In this document: positions 1 through 7,006 of the stretch, piece after piece
Numbering within the stretch: position 1 is the first letter of the stretch
Layout: the number at the start of each line of letters is the position of its first letter
Source: Pseudomonadota bacterium
GTDB taxonomy: Bacteria; Pseudomonadota; Alphaproteobacteria; Rhizobiales; Hyphomicrobiaceae
DNA length: 9,246 bases
Assembly (NCBI GenBank): GCA_003242645.1
Contig: QGVC01000120.1
Span: 1 to 9,246 of the forward strand
Reading direction: 5' to 3'
Translations under genes and position numbers: made by a program
Notes under the pieces: generated by a model
What the model was told of the DNA's origin: nothing
The model's database searches: none
What the model saw: only the letters and a program-made list of their open reading frames with translations

Positions 1-63
1 AGCCACCTCATGCTGGAGCAGCGGTCCAAGTCGATCGTGACCGCGAGCAGCAGCTCCCGCTAA
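1..63 (+). CDS. C-terminal end of an unidentified protein (partial)
   Basis: Frame 1 is open from the window edge and ends with TAA at 61-63, giving a 20-residue tail that finishes in a short serine run and arginine. The tail matches no family I recognise. It is the only one of the three + frames that closes neatly ahead of the permease gene, and it lies on the same strand about 60-120 bases upstream, so it could be the last gene before the permease in a transport operon. In Fe(3+) ABC operons that position is often held by the periplasmic binding protein, but nothing in this fragment shows that. It could also be a chance open frame, because 60 bases is too little for a coding test. Confidence 0.3.
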   Translation, partial: SHLMLEQRSKSIVTASSSSR

Positions 64-165
64 GCCGCAGCGGCGCCAGCAGACCTTGACCCAGTCCACA
101 AGGTGCCTGATGGTCCGGCCCGATGCAGCACCGAGCCCCCACATCACTGCGGCCGCCCACTCTTC

Positions 166-171
166 AGGAGG
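166..171 (+). promoter_or_regulatory. Ribosome binding site that favours the ATG at 183
   Basis: AGGAGG at 166-171 is a perfect Shine-Dalgarno core, 11 bases before the in-frame ATG at 183. The earlier in-frame ATG at 123 has only a weak AAGG about 19 bases upstream. The spacing to 183 is slightly long but usable. This is the main reason for placing the permease start at 183 rather than 123. Confidence 0.5.
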
Positions 172-182
172 TCATCCGCGGC

Positions 183-1871
183 ATGGTCGGTGTGCCGCGA
201 GCCATCGCGAGCTGGCGCGCGCGGCGCTCCGTGTCCCCCGCCTGGACCATCACGGCGGCATTGATCCTCTGCATCATGCTCTTGCCGGTGGTCACCATCG
301 CCATCCTGGCCCTTACACCAACCGATAACATCTGGCCGCATCTCGTCAGCACGGTGCTGCCGCGGGCGCTGCGCGAGACCATTCTGCTGCTGATTGGCGT
401 CGGAGTGCTGACACTCGTGATCGGAACGGCCACGGCATGGTTCGTCACCATGTACCGCTTTCCAGGCCGTGCGCTGATCGATCGGCTGCTGGTGATCCCC
501 CTGGCAATGCCGACGTACATCGTCGCGTATTGCTACGGTGACCTGCTGGACTATGCGGGGCCCGTGCAAAGCTGGCTTCGGGCCGTGTTCGGCTGGACCA
601 GCATGCGCGACTATTGGTTTCCGGAAATCCGCTCGTTGGGCGGCGGCGTGCTCGTCCTCTCGCTCGTCCTCTACCCGTACGTCTACCTCACCGCGCGTGC
701 AAGCTTCGTCCAGCAATCCGTGTGCGTGCTGGAGGTTGCCCGCACATTGGGCCGCACGGCGCTGGGCACCTTCTGGGCTGTGGCCCTGCCCTTGGCTCGT
801 CCGGCGCTCGCGGCTGGAGTAGCCCTCGCCCTGATGGAATGCCTCAACGACATCGGAGCCGTGCAGTATCTCGGCATCGAGACGTTGACGGTCAGCGTCT
901 ACACCACGTGGCTCCAGCGCTCGAACCTGGGCGGCGCCGCTCAGCTCGCGACGGTGATGCTGCTGTTCGTGGCGGCGCTTTTTGCGATGGAGCGGCTGGC
1001 GCGCGGCCGCGGACGCTTTCATCACACGACGGGGCGCTATCGCTCCATCCCATTCTCCGACGTCGAGGGCTGGCGCGGATACCTTGCGGCTGCGATCTGC
1101 GCTCTGCCCTTCATCTTTGGCTTCCTGGTTCCGTTCGCGGTGCTCATCGGTCCGACAATTCGGTTCGGCTTGAAAGCGGATTTGGCGAATTTCTGGAGGA
1201 CAGCGGGCAACAGCGTGATACTGTCGGTGCTTGCAGCCCTGCTGGCGGTCTCATGTGCCTTGATGATGGCTTATGCGCAAAGGGTTGCCTCGAACCGGTT
1301 CACACGGCCAGCCGTTCAGATGGCGGGGCTGGGCTACGCGGTGCCCGGCACGGTGCTGGCCCTCGGCCTGCTTATTCCGCTTGCGCGGTTCGACAATGCG
1401 ATTGACGCTCTTGCCCGCGAGTGGCTGGGGGTCTCGACAGGCCTTCTGCTGTCCGGATCAATCGTCGCCATCGTCTTGGCTTACACGATCCGGTTCCTTG
1501 CGGTCTCGCTAGGCTCGGTGGAGGCAGGGCTCCACCGGATCTCGCCGAACCTCGACGCAGCAGCCCGGACATTGGGGCAAACCTCGCTTCAGACGCTCTG
1601 GCGGGTCCACATGCCGCTCCTCGTCCCGGCGCTCGGCGCAGGAGGCCTGCTGGTTTTCGTTGACTCCATGAAGGAGCTGCCGGCGACGCTGCTATTGCGC
1701 CCCTTCAATTTCGACACTCTCGCTACGGCGGTTTACAACTACGCCGCCCTGGAGCAGTTCGAGATGGCAGCGCCCGGAGCCCTGACGATCGTCGCCGTTG
1801 GGCTCATTCCCGTCTTGCTCCTGCACCGGGCCGTCGCCGGCGGACGCGCCGGCGGTAGCAGTGGAGCCTGA
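183..1871 (+). CDS. Fe(3+)-type ABC transporter permease (FbpB-like, two fused permease domains)
   Basis: Inner-membrane channel subunit of a binding-protein-dependent importer, of the FbpB/SfuB/AfuB type that moves ferric iron from a periplasmic binding protein into the cytoplasm using a separate ATPase. From the ATG at 183 the protein is 562 residues, usual for this family, with about 12 hydrophobic segments forming two BPD_transp_1 halves. Each half has the EAA loop that docks on the ATPase: E184...G190...P203 in the first half and DAA at 458-460, G465, P478 in the second. The second half ends in the family-typical stretch MKELPATLLLRPFNF and then ALEQFEMAAPGA. The frame extends back to an ATG at 123 (20 more residues), but the ribosome site supports 183. 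No binding protein or ATPase gene is visible; they may lie to the left. The gene ends 17 bases from the convergent aacS gene. The family is clear; iron as substrate is inferred from resemblance. Confidence 0.9.
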   Translation: MVGVPRAIASWRARRSVSPAWTITAALILCIMLLPVVTIAILALTPTDNIWPHLVSTVLPRALRETILLLIGVGVLTLVIGTATAWFVTMYRFPGRALIDRLLVIPLAMPTYIVAYCYGDLLDYAGPVQSWLRAVFGWTSMRDYWFPEIRSLGGGVLVLSLVLYPYVYLTARASFVQQSVCVLEVARTLGRTALGTFWAVALPLARPALAAGVALALMECLNDIGAVQYLGIETLTVSVYTTWLQRSNLGGAAQLATVMLLFVAALFAMERLARGRGRFHHTTGRYRSIPFSDVEGWRGYLAAAICALPFIFGFLVPFAVLIGPTIRFGLKADLANFWRTAGNSVILSVLAALLAVSCALMMAYAQRVASNRFTRPAVQMAGLGYAVPGTVLALGLLIPLARFDNAIDALAREWLGVSTGLLLSGSIVAIVLAYTIRFLAVSLGSVEAGLHRISPNLDAAARTLGQTSLQTLWRVHMPLLVPALGAGGLLVFVDSMKELPATLLLRPFNFDTLATAVYNYAALEQFEMAAPGALTIVAVGLIPVLLLHRAVAGGRAGGSSGA

Positions 1872-1893
1872 GCTGGCAGAAGGCCAACTCAGG
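1867..1893. terminator. Hairpin shared by two convergent stop codons (candidate bidirectional terminator)
   Basis: CCTGAGCTGG at 1867-1876 and CCAACTCAGG at 1884-1893 form a 10-bp stem with one mismatch (a G-U pair in the - strand RNA) and a 7-base loop. The permease stop TGA (1869-1871) pairs exactly with the aacS stop (1889-1891). No T-run follows on either side, so it is not a classic intrinsic terminator. An alternative pairing exists between CCTGAGCT at 1867-1874 and AGCTCAGG at 1899-1906. Its position between convergent genes suggests transcript ends, but the role is inferred. Confidence 0.4.
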
Positions 1894-3868
1894 TCTGGAG
1901 CTCAGGAATATTCCGGAAGAGCTCCAGCGCCTCCGGATTGGCCAGCGCCTCCTTGTTCTTCACCTCACGGCCGTGGATGATGTCGCGCACGGCAAGCTCG
2001 GTGATCTTGCCAGACTTGGTACGCGGAATATCCGCCACCTGGATGATTTTCGCGGGGACGTGGCGGGGGCTTGCTCCGTTTCTGATCTGCGTCTTGATTC
2101 GATCGATGAGGGCGTTGTCAAGCGTCAGGCCCGGCTTCAACACCACGAACAGCACAACGCGAACGTCATTATCCCATTCCTGCCCGACGACGATGGACTC
2201 CTGCACCTCGGGGAGCTGCTCGACCTGGCGATAGATCTCCGCCGTGCCGATGCGCACGCCGCCGGGGTTCAGCGTCGCGTCGGAGCGACCGTGGATGATC
2301 ATGCCGCCGTGCGGCGTCCATTCCGCGAAATCTCCGTGGTGCCAGACATTCGGGAAACGTGAGAAGTAGGCGTTGGTGTACTTCTGACCGTCGGGATCGT
2401 TCCAGAACTGAATTGGCATTGAGGGGAACGGGTTCTTGCAGACGAGCTCCCCCTTGCCGCTGGGCATGGGCTGACCGTTGTCGTCGAAGACATCAACCGC
2501 CAGACCGAGCGCCGGCCCCTGAATTTCGCCACGCCATACGGGCTCAGTCGGAACTCCCAGCACAAAGCATCCCACGATGTCCGTTCCACCGGAAATCGAG
2601 GCGAGGTGCACATCCGGCTTGATGTGCTGGTAGACGTAATCGAAGCTTTCCGGCGCCAATGGCGAGCCTGTCGACATGATCGCGCGCAACGCTGAGAGAT
2701 CGTGCGTCGTGCGCGGTTCGAGGCCGGATTTCTTCAGAGCGTCGATGTATTTCGCCGACGTGCCGAAGTGGGTGCAGCCCTCCTCAGCCGCGTAATCCCA
2801 GAGGATGCGGTTCGAAGGATAGAATGGCGAGCCGTCATACAGCAGCAGCGTTGCGCCCGACCCGAGAGCGGTGACGAGCCAGTTCCACATCATCCAGCCG
2901 AGTGTGGTGAAGTAGAACACGCGGTCGCCCGGCTTGACGTCCGTATGCAGCACATGCTCGGAGAGGTGCTTCAACAGCGTGCCGCCAGCCGAATGCACGA
3001 TGCACTTCGGCACGCCGGTCGTACCTGACGAGAAGAGAATGTAGAGCGGATGGGCAAAAGGTAGCCGCACAAAGGCGGGCGCATCTGCGTTACGTGACAG
3101 CACCGCATCGGCCCACGTCTGCGCGAGACGCCCTTGGTTGATGAGGCTCATGTTGAGCCCCTGAGCCGTCCCCTCGGCCTGACCGATGTACGGAACGATG
3201 ACGACCTTCTCCACCGAGGGTAGCCGCGCCGTGATCTGAGCCAGGCGATCCGAAAGCTCGATGGTCTTCCCGTTGTAGAAGTAGCCGTCGCAGGCAATCA
3301 GCACTTTGGGCTCGATCTGCCCGAAGCGATCCAGAACGCCTTGAACACCGAAGTCGGGCGAGCAGGAGGACCAGACAGCCCCCTCCGCCGCAGTGCCCAA
3401 AACTGACGCGATGGCCTCGGGCATGTTCGGCAGGATGGCCGCGACGCGATCACCAGCCGTTACACCGGCGTCGCGTAACATGGCCTGAACCTGGGCGACC
3501 TGTTTCTTGAGCTCGGCGCTCGACATGCGGCGCTTGACTTTGTCCTCGCCCCAGAAAGCCAGAGCCTGCCCTTCGGGAAGCCGATGAAGGACATTCTCGG
3601 CGAAGTTCAGCCGCGCATTCGGGAAGAAGCGCGCGCCGGGCATCTTGTTTGCGTCGACGAGATACGGCCCAGCCCCCTTCTCGCCCACGACGCCGCAGTA
3701 ATCCCAGAGGGAGCTCCAGAACCACTCCGGATCCGCGACAGAGGCTGCGTGCAGCGCGCGATAGTTCTCGAGGGGCCGACCAAGTTTGCTGCTGGCCCAG
3801 TCGATGAACTTGGCCATATTCGTTGCGGCTCTGCGCGCATCTCCAGGGACCCAGAGAGGCTGGCTCAT
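1889..3868 (-). CDS. aacS: Acetoacetate-CoA ligase (acetoacetyl-CoA synthetase)
   Basis: Cytoplasmic AMP-forming ligase: acetoacetate + ATP + CoA gives acetoacetyl-CoA + AMP + PPi. It feeds ketone-body or polyhydroxybutyrate-derived acetoacetate into central metabolism. The 659 residues match the usual family length. Visible ANL-superfamily elements in order: N-terminal segment with WVPGD and the [14 protein letters not shown] stretch near 81-94; the P-loop [12 protein letters not shown] at 277-288; [11 protein letters not shown] at 322-332; SGGTD at 426-430; the hinge region [20 protein letters not shown] at 526-545; and the C-terminal [10 protein letters not shown] with the expected catalytic lysine K621. 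The SGGTD and [10 protein letters not shown] patterns resemble acetoacetyl-CoA synthetases more than acetyl-CoA synthetases. The ATG at 3868 has AAGGAG (3875-3880) 6 bases upstream. It appears to be a single-gene unit, divergent from the AsmA gene. Nothing is truncated and every key motif is present. Confidence 0.96.
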   Translation of the reverse strand: MSQPLWVPGDARRAATNMAKFIDWASSKLGRPLENYRALHAASVADPEWFWSSLWDYCGVVGEKGAGPYLVDANKMPGARFFPNARLNFAENVLHRLPEGQALAFWGEDKVKRRMSSAELKKQVAQVQAMLRDAGVTAGDRVAAILPNMPEAIASVLGTAAEGAVWSSCSPDFGVQGVLDRFGQIEPKVLIACDGYFYNGKTIELSDRLAQITARLPSVEKVVIVPYIGQAEGTAQGLNMSLINQGRLAQTWADAVLSRNADAPAFVRLPFAHPLYILFSSGTTGVPKCIVHSAGGTLLKHLSEHVLHTDVKPGDRVFYFTTLGWMMWNWLVTALGSGATLLLYDGSPFYPSNRILWDYAAEEGCTHFGTSAKYIDALKKSGLEPRTTHDLSALRAIMSTGSPLAPESFDYVYQHIKPDVHLASISGGTDIVGCFVLGVPTEPVWRGEIQGPALGLAVDVFDDNGQPMPSGKGELVCKNPFPSMPIQFWNDPDGQKYTNAYFSRFPNVWHHGDFAEWTPHGGMIIHGRSDATLNPGGVRIGTAEIYRQVEQLPEVQESIVVGQEWDNDVRVVLFVVLKPGLTLDNALIDRIKTQIRNGASPRHVPAKIIQVADIPRTKSGKITELAVRDIIHGREVKNKEALANPEALELFRNIPELQT

Positions 3869-3874
3869 AGTCTT

Positions 3875-3880
3875 CTCCTT
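3875..3880 (-). promoter_or_regulatory. Ribosome binding site of aacS
   Basis: AAGGAG in the - strand RNA lies 6 bases before the ATG at 3868. This near-perfect site at ideal spacing fixes the start of the ligase. Confidence 0.7.
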
Positions 3881-3897
3881 CGAGCTGAACTCGGTGC

Positions 3898-3925
3898 CTC
3901 ATAACCTGATTGAAGATGTATTCAA
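3898..3925 (-). promoter_or_regulatory. Candidate sigma-70-type promoter of aacS with overlapping palindrome
   Basis: On the - strand, TTGAAT (3925-3920) is followed after 16 bases by TATGAG (3903-3898), resembling -35 and -10 boxes. Transcription would start near 3891 and leave a leader of roughly 22 bases before the ATG at 3868. The palindrome TTGAA-N6-TTCAA at 3910-3925 covers the -35 box, a position where a dimeric repressor could act. Five-base arms occur by chance fairly often, so the operator idea is weak; the promoter is moderately plausible. Confidence 0.35.
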
Positions 3926-3982
3926 ACGGGCTTCTGTAGGCGAGACCAAAATGCGTCAGCGTGGGTACACGCAAGCGCTCTC

Positions 3983-4011
3983 TTGCCTGCATTACCCCAA
4001 CTGACTAAGAA
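3983..4011 (+). promoter_or_regulatory. Candidate promoter of the AsmA-family gene
   Basis: TTGCCT at 3983-3988 and TAAGAA at 4006-4011 are separated by 17 bases, the optimal sigma-70 spacing. The leader would be about 100 bases before the ATG at 4119. The box matches are partial (4 of 6 in each), so this is a tentative assignment. ACGCAAGCG at 3969-3977 and its exact reverse complement at 4043-4051 flank it. Confidence 0.25.
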
Positions 4012-4104
4012 AGCGAACGGGCCGACGAAGAAGGGATATGCTCGCTTGCGTCAGGTTTCCGCGCTCGCTGACTTGATCTGAACGAGACATCCGTCGCATT
4101 CGAC

Positions 4105-4111
4105 GAGGGAG
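4105..4111 (+). promoter_or_regulatory. Ribosome binding site of the AsmA-family gene
   Basis: GAGGGAG at 4105-4111 lies 7 bases before the ATG at 4119, supporting that start; the signal-anchor helix begins about nine residues later, as expected. Confidence 0.55.
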
Positions 4112-4118
4112 CCCGCAG

Positions 4119-5864
4119 ATGCAGAACAACCGGCCCGGCAGGCTCGCAGTAGCCTTCGCTCTCGTGGCCCTGGTTGTCGCGTTCGGGCTCTCCGTTCCGT
4201 TGGTTCTCGATGGCGATCTCGGCGAGTTCAATCTCTCGAACGTCTCTGTTTTCGCTGCTCCTCGTGGTGGGCACGAGATCGGCAGTCCCGTCGATCTTTC
4301 CCCTACCCTGCGCCTGCGCCTCAACAGTGGCACCGTCGCACTTGATGCACGTGACGGAGATGCCGCCGACACTTCAGGTGCGCTGCCGCGCGACGGCACC
4401 GCGAACCTGATCATCGAGGATGGAGTCTTTCAGATCGCCGGCGGCGAGCGAGCCGACCCCGCTCCGCTTTCGGGCCCTGCCGCGCCGTTCATCGAAGCTG
4501 TTCAGACGCTCAACTTTGGAACACTGCTGATCCGCCGTAGCACGGTCGCGGTCGCCCTGCCCGATGGGCGGGTGGAGCAGCTGACAGACGTCAACGGCGA
4601 AGTTCGCCCGAACCGCAAGAACAGCATCAGCATTCGCGGTTCCGGCAGATTGCGCGGTCGAGAGATCACTTTCGATCTGTCTACGGCTCCTATCCCGCAA
4701 AATGAAGCCGGCTCGCGTGTGCCGACGAAACTGCGGCTCGAGTCCCCGCTGTTGAACATCAGCTTTGATGGAAAGGTCGGAGCCTCGGACACGCTTCACA
4801 TCCAAGGCCGAATTGAGCTCGGCATGGAGGATGTCCGAAAGACAGCGCGCTGGCTCGGCGCGGCATGGCCATCGGGCCTCGGCCTGAAAAACGCAGCTGT
4901 CAGCGGCGATCTCGACTGGCAGAAGCCTGGCCTGGCGTTCGACAAGGCCACCTTCCGGCTTGACGGCAATGAGGCAACCGGAACGCTGACGTTGAGCTTC
5001 GCTGGGGAAAGACCCGCGCTGACGGGAACCCTGGATATGCAGTCGCTTGACCTAAGCCCCTACATTCCGGACCCGATTGAAGGCCTTACCTTTTCCGAGC
5101 TGCTGGCGCGGGCACGCGCTGATCAAAGCAGCCTCTCGATGCCTCTGGCGCATTCACTCGATGCGGACGTTCGTCTATCCGCTGCGCAGCTGCTGGTCGG
5201 CGGCATGACTTTTGGAAGATTTGCGGCCTCGCTATCGCTGAAGAAGGGACAGCTCCTGGCCGATATTGCCGAGATTGGGATCGATGGAACCGGTCGTGCC
5301 AGTGGGCAGCTCACGGCGACGCTGGCCAGAGATCCGCTTCAGATCGGAATGCGGGCGAGACTGGAAGATATCGACGCGGCCCGAGCCTCGATGGCACTCA
5401 TCGGCCAAAGCCATGTCCAGGGGCTTTCCACGATTGCTATGGACTTTGCGTCGGAAGGGAACTCACCGGCCGAGTTGCTCGATCAAATCCGCGGCAAGAT
5501 TGTCTTGAGCCTGAACGAGGGCGGCAGGCTCGGCATCGACCTGAAAGCATTGCAAGACGACGCCGCAAAGGGCGGCGAACTCGAAGGCTGGGGCAGAGCC
5601 CTGAGTGGCCAAACCTCCGTCGATAACCTTGAGGCCAGGCTACGCGTAGGAGGAGGGGTGATCGAGAGCGAGCTCGTCGAAGCGACAGTGGGCAGCCGCT
5701 TGCTCAAGGCAATAGGAACCATCAGCCTCGAGTCCCAAAACGTGAACTTGCGCGTAATCCTGGGCGCACTGCCCGAGGCTGCGGAAGGCGCCGTATCGGC
5801 TCCCGCCGATGTTCTGGTCTTCCGCGGCCCCTGGGCAGCGCCAAGCATCACCATAGAGCGTTAA
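4119..5864 (+). CDS. AsmA-family envelope protein
   Basis: A 581-residue protein with one N-terminal membrane helix (about residues 9-30) followed by a long region of short alternating beta strands, which should face the periplasm. AsmA-family proteins are built as beta-rich grooves anchored in the inner membrane and act in outer-membrane assembly or lipid transport between membranes. The C-terminal third (about 400-545) carries the AsmA-like C-terminal pattern: a strand-rich part with DIDAARASMALIGQ, then LLDQIRGKIVLSLNEGGRLG near 454-473, then paired strands through LEARLRVGGGVIESELVEAT. The protein ends in a FRGPWAAPSITIER-like tail, typical of the family. The middle segment MPLAHSLDADVRLSAAQLLV (341-360) is also a common form in alphaproteobacterial members. 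Members vary widely in length, and this one is mid-sized. It is convergent with the M15 peptidase gene, 58 bases apart. Family membership is recognised from pattern; the specific cargo is unknown. Confidence 0.82.
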   Translation: MQNNRPGRLAVAFALVALVVAFGLSVPLVLDGDLGEFNLSNVSVFAAPRGGHEIGSPVDLSPTLRLRLNSGTVALDARDGDAADTSGALPRDGTANLIIEDGVFQIAGGERADPAPLSGPAAPFIEAVQTLNFGTLLIRRSTVAVALPDGRVEQLTDVNGEVRPNRKNSISIRGSGRLRGREITFDLSTAPIPQNEAGSRVPTKLRLESPLLNISFDGKVGASDTLHIQGRIELGMEDVRKTARWLGAAWPSGLGLKNAAVSGDLDWQKPGLAFDKATFRLDGNEATGTLTLSFAGERPALTGTLDMQSLDLSPYIPDPIEGLTFSELLARARADQSSLSMPLAHSLDADVRLSAAQLLVGGMTFGRFAASLSLKKGQLLADIAEIGIDGTGRASGQLTATLARDPLQIGMRARLEDIDAARASMALIGQSHVQGLSTIAMDFASEGNSPAELLDQIRGKIVLSLNEGGRLGIDLKALQDDAAKGGELEGWGRALSGQTSVDNLEARLRVGGGVIESELVEATVGSRLLKAIGTISLESQNVNLRVILGALPEAAEGAVSAPADVLVFRGPWAAPSITIER

Positions 5865-5922
5865 AGCTCCCTGGTCCGTGAAAAGGTCGACTTTCAGGAT
5901 GAGCTTCGTCCGGATCGATCCG

Positions 5923-6585
5923 CTACATCCGGCGGCGAGGTCCTGTGTCGATGTGGAACAATCCGCCTCCGTAATGCTTCAATCCGCCTACGGCATTTCG
6001 GAGATAGGCATAAACGGCGCGGATGTTGCCGAACACGCGAATGTCCGCGGCGTTGCCTGTGAGATGGTATGAGCGCGGAGCACCTCCTACGCGGCGGTTA
6101 TGGCTCTTGCTGCGGCACGTGGAATTGACTCGTACGCGAGCGTAATTCGCTGCGATGTGGGCGATGACGTCACGCAGCTGGGGCGCCAGGCACTGCGCGC
6201 TCGCGGACCACTGAATTCCATACCCGCCTCCTGTGGCGCTACCTGAAGGTACGCTGGGTTTTGGCTCAGGTCCCAGGCTGGCCTTGTGGACATACTTCGA
6301 CCGCTTGCCGCGCAGGCGTTCACTCTTTGGGAGACGGGCACCCAGCCTATACGGCGGGCGCAACTTCTTGAAAGAAGACGATGACTTTGTAGGCTTGAAA
6401 GATGATGACTTTGCGAATGCCTGCTCCAGCCACTCACGGTTGCTATCAGCCCGGGCATCGCCTGGAGTGAGGAGGAGCGCGACCGCTCCCAACGCTACAG
6501 CAAACAGGGACTGCAGTTGCGCGGACACGCGCATACTCGTACCGGCCTCGCACGCGAGGCCGCGCAGCACACTCACATTACTCAT
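5923..6585 (-). CDS. Exported M15-type (D-Ala-D-Ala carboxypeptidase-like) peptidase
   Basis: A 220-residue predicted exported zinc peptidase of the M15A/YcbK-like group, expected to cut peptide cross-bridges or stems of peptidoglycan in the periplasm. Three parts are visible: a long signal sequence with hydrophobic core near 26-39 and likely cleavage after DARA (residue 46); a basic, serine-rich linker (about 58-105); and a C-terminal catalytic domain (about 125-220). The zinc ligands expected for M15 are present: H174 and D181 in SYHLTGNAADI, and H211 in FHIDTGPRR. C132 and C157 could form a disulfide, fitting a periplasmic location. The start is uncertain. The ATG at 6585 has AGGAA directly against it, too close for a good ribosome site; a GTG at 6576 sits better behind it, and an ATG at 6534 would give a more ordinary signal peptide. 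Substrate and exact cleavage are inferred. Confidence 0.85.
   Translation of the reverse strand: MSNVSVLRGLACEAGTSMRVSAQLQSLFAVALGAVALLLTPGDARADSNREWLEQAFAKSSSFKPTKSSSSFKKLRPPYRLGARLPKSERLRGKRSKYVHKASLGPEPKPSVPSGSATGGGYGIQWSASAQCLAPQLRDVIAHIAANYARVRVNSTCRSKSHNRRVGGAPRSYHLTGNAADIRVFGNIRAVYAYLRNAVGGLKHYGGGLFHIDTGPRRRM
6543..6562. repeat. Perfect inverted repeat at the 5' end of the peptidase gene
   Basis: GGCCTCGC at 6544-6551 and GCGAGGCC at 6554-6561 are exact reverse complements, and one further pair (6543/6562) extends the arms to 9 bp with only 2 bases between them. In RNA the inner pairs would open to give a loop. It lies between two possible start codons (6585 and 6534): inside the coding region for the first and just ahead of the start for the second. 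It could affect translation or be coincidence in GC-rich DNA. Confidence 0.4.
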
Positions 6586-6647
6586 TTCCTGATTAGTCCC
6601 CCGTGAGCCCGTCAGTCCCCCGACATCGCAGGCCGAGCCTCATCGTT

Positions 6648-6667
6648 CAGAGGAATGACGTCCTCTG
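6648..6667. repeat. Hairpin CAGAGGA-N6-TCCTCTG
   Basis: The arms at 6648-6654 and 6661-6667 are exact reverse complements around a 6-base loop. The stem may extend through a T-G pair and, after an internal loop, CTCA (6639-6642) with TGAG. It lies 63-82 bases upstream of the peptidase ATG at 6585, in the likely promoter or leader. No T-run follows on either strand, so it is not an obvious terminator; an operator or a leader structure is possible. Confidence 0.4.
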
Positions 6668-6908
6668 GTGAGCGAGTCGCCAGCCGGCAAACTACGAGCA
6701 GGCGTGATCTGCGGGCGTTGGCATGATCCATTTGGCTAGAGTTGCTGATAGCCGGGATCAGCGCGCGAACCGCTCCGTGCCAAGGCTCGCATCATGCGCT
6801 GACGTAGTCCGGCCCGCCGCTTGGCGAGGCGGAGCTACAGGGAAAGGATGGCTGAATTGCCTGCTGGCTTGGCGCCAGCGCTCCCCCCAGCGAGAGGCTG
6901 AATAACCG

Positions 6909-6940
6909 TCAGTTGTGGCCGGAATTGGGCCGACAACTGA
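6909..6940 (-). terminator. Strong hairpin, possible terminator of the small membrane protein gene
   Basis: TCAGTTGT plus GGCC (6909-6920) pairs with GGCC (6928-6931), then, after one bulged G, ACAACTGA (6933-6940), giving a 12-bp stem around a 7-base loop. It lies about 67 bases past the stop of the - strand gene ending at 7007. On the - strand it is followed by CGGTTATTC, which is only partly T-rich, so it is an imperfect intrinsic terminator. It could equally be part of a structured RNA. Confidence 0.45.
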
Positions 6941-7006
6941 GCTACTCTCGTCGTGTTTTCTGTGTATTAGCGGGAATGGCGGAGAGGTGGTGTGAGCATT
7001 GCGCGA

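Larger units (their letters stand above)
6586..7006. other. Non-coding stretch rich in hairpins
   Basis: These 421 bases hold no gene I can support; the only + frame of note (6723-6905) has no recognisable protein features. The stretch lies upstream of the peptidase gene and downstream of the small membrane protein gene, both - strand. Several hairpins occur in it: 6648-6667 (7 bp), 6744-6762 (6 bp), 6804-6838 (CCGCC/GGCGG capped inside a GTAG/CTAC pair), 6863-6879 (6 bp) and 6909-6940 (12 bp with a bulge). A 9-base direct repeat AGTCCCCCG occurs at 6595-6603 and 6614-6622. No tRNA, tmRNA, RNase P or SRP RNA signature was seen. It may hold a 5' leader for the peptidase gene, a small RNA, or decayed sequence. 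Confidence 0.5.

Noticed and set aside
144..1025. A 293-residue open frame on the - strand opposite the permease
   Set aside because: It is histidine-, arginine- and glutamine-rich with no hydrophobic or domain pattern, and lies wholly opposite a clear permease. It is a shadow of GC-rich codon use.
614..1405. A 263-residue + strand frame inside the permease gene
   Set aside because: It overlaps the real gene in another frame and its composition is arginine/glycine/proline-rich noise.
3450..3992. A 180-residue - strand frame overlapping the start of aacS
   Set aside because: It overlaps the well-supported ligase in another frame and has no recognisable features.
6720..6840. Possible tRNA or other known structural RNA
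   Set aside because: No T-arm sequence, no CCA end and no cloverleaf could be drawn; no RNase P, tmRNA or SRP core motifs are present.
6723..6905. A 60-residue + strand frame in the non-coding island
   Set aside because: There is no ribosome site, no recognisable motif, and it spans several hairpins; most likely chance.
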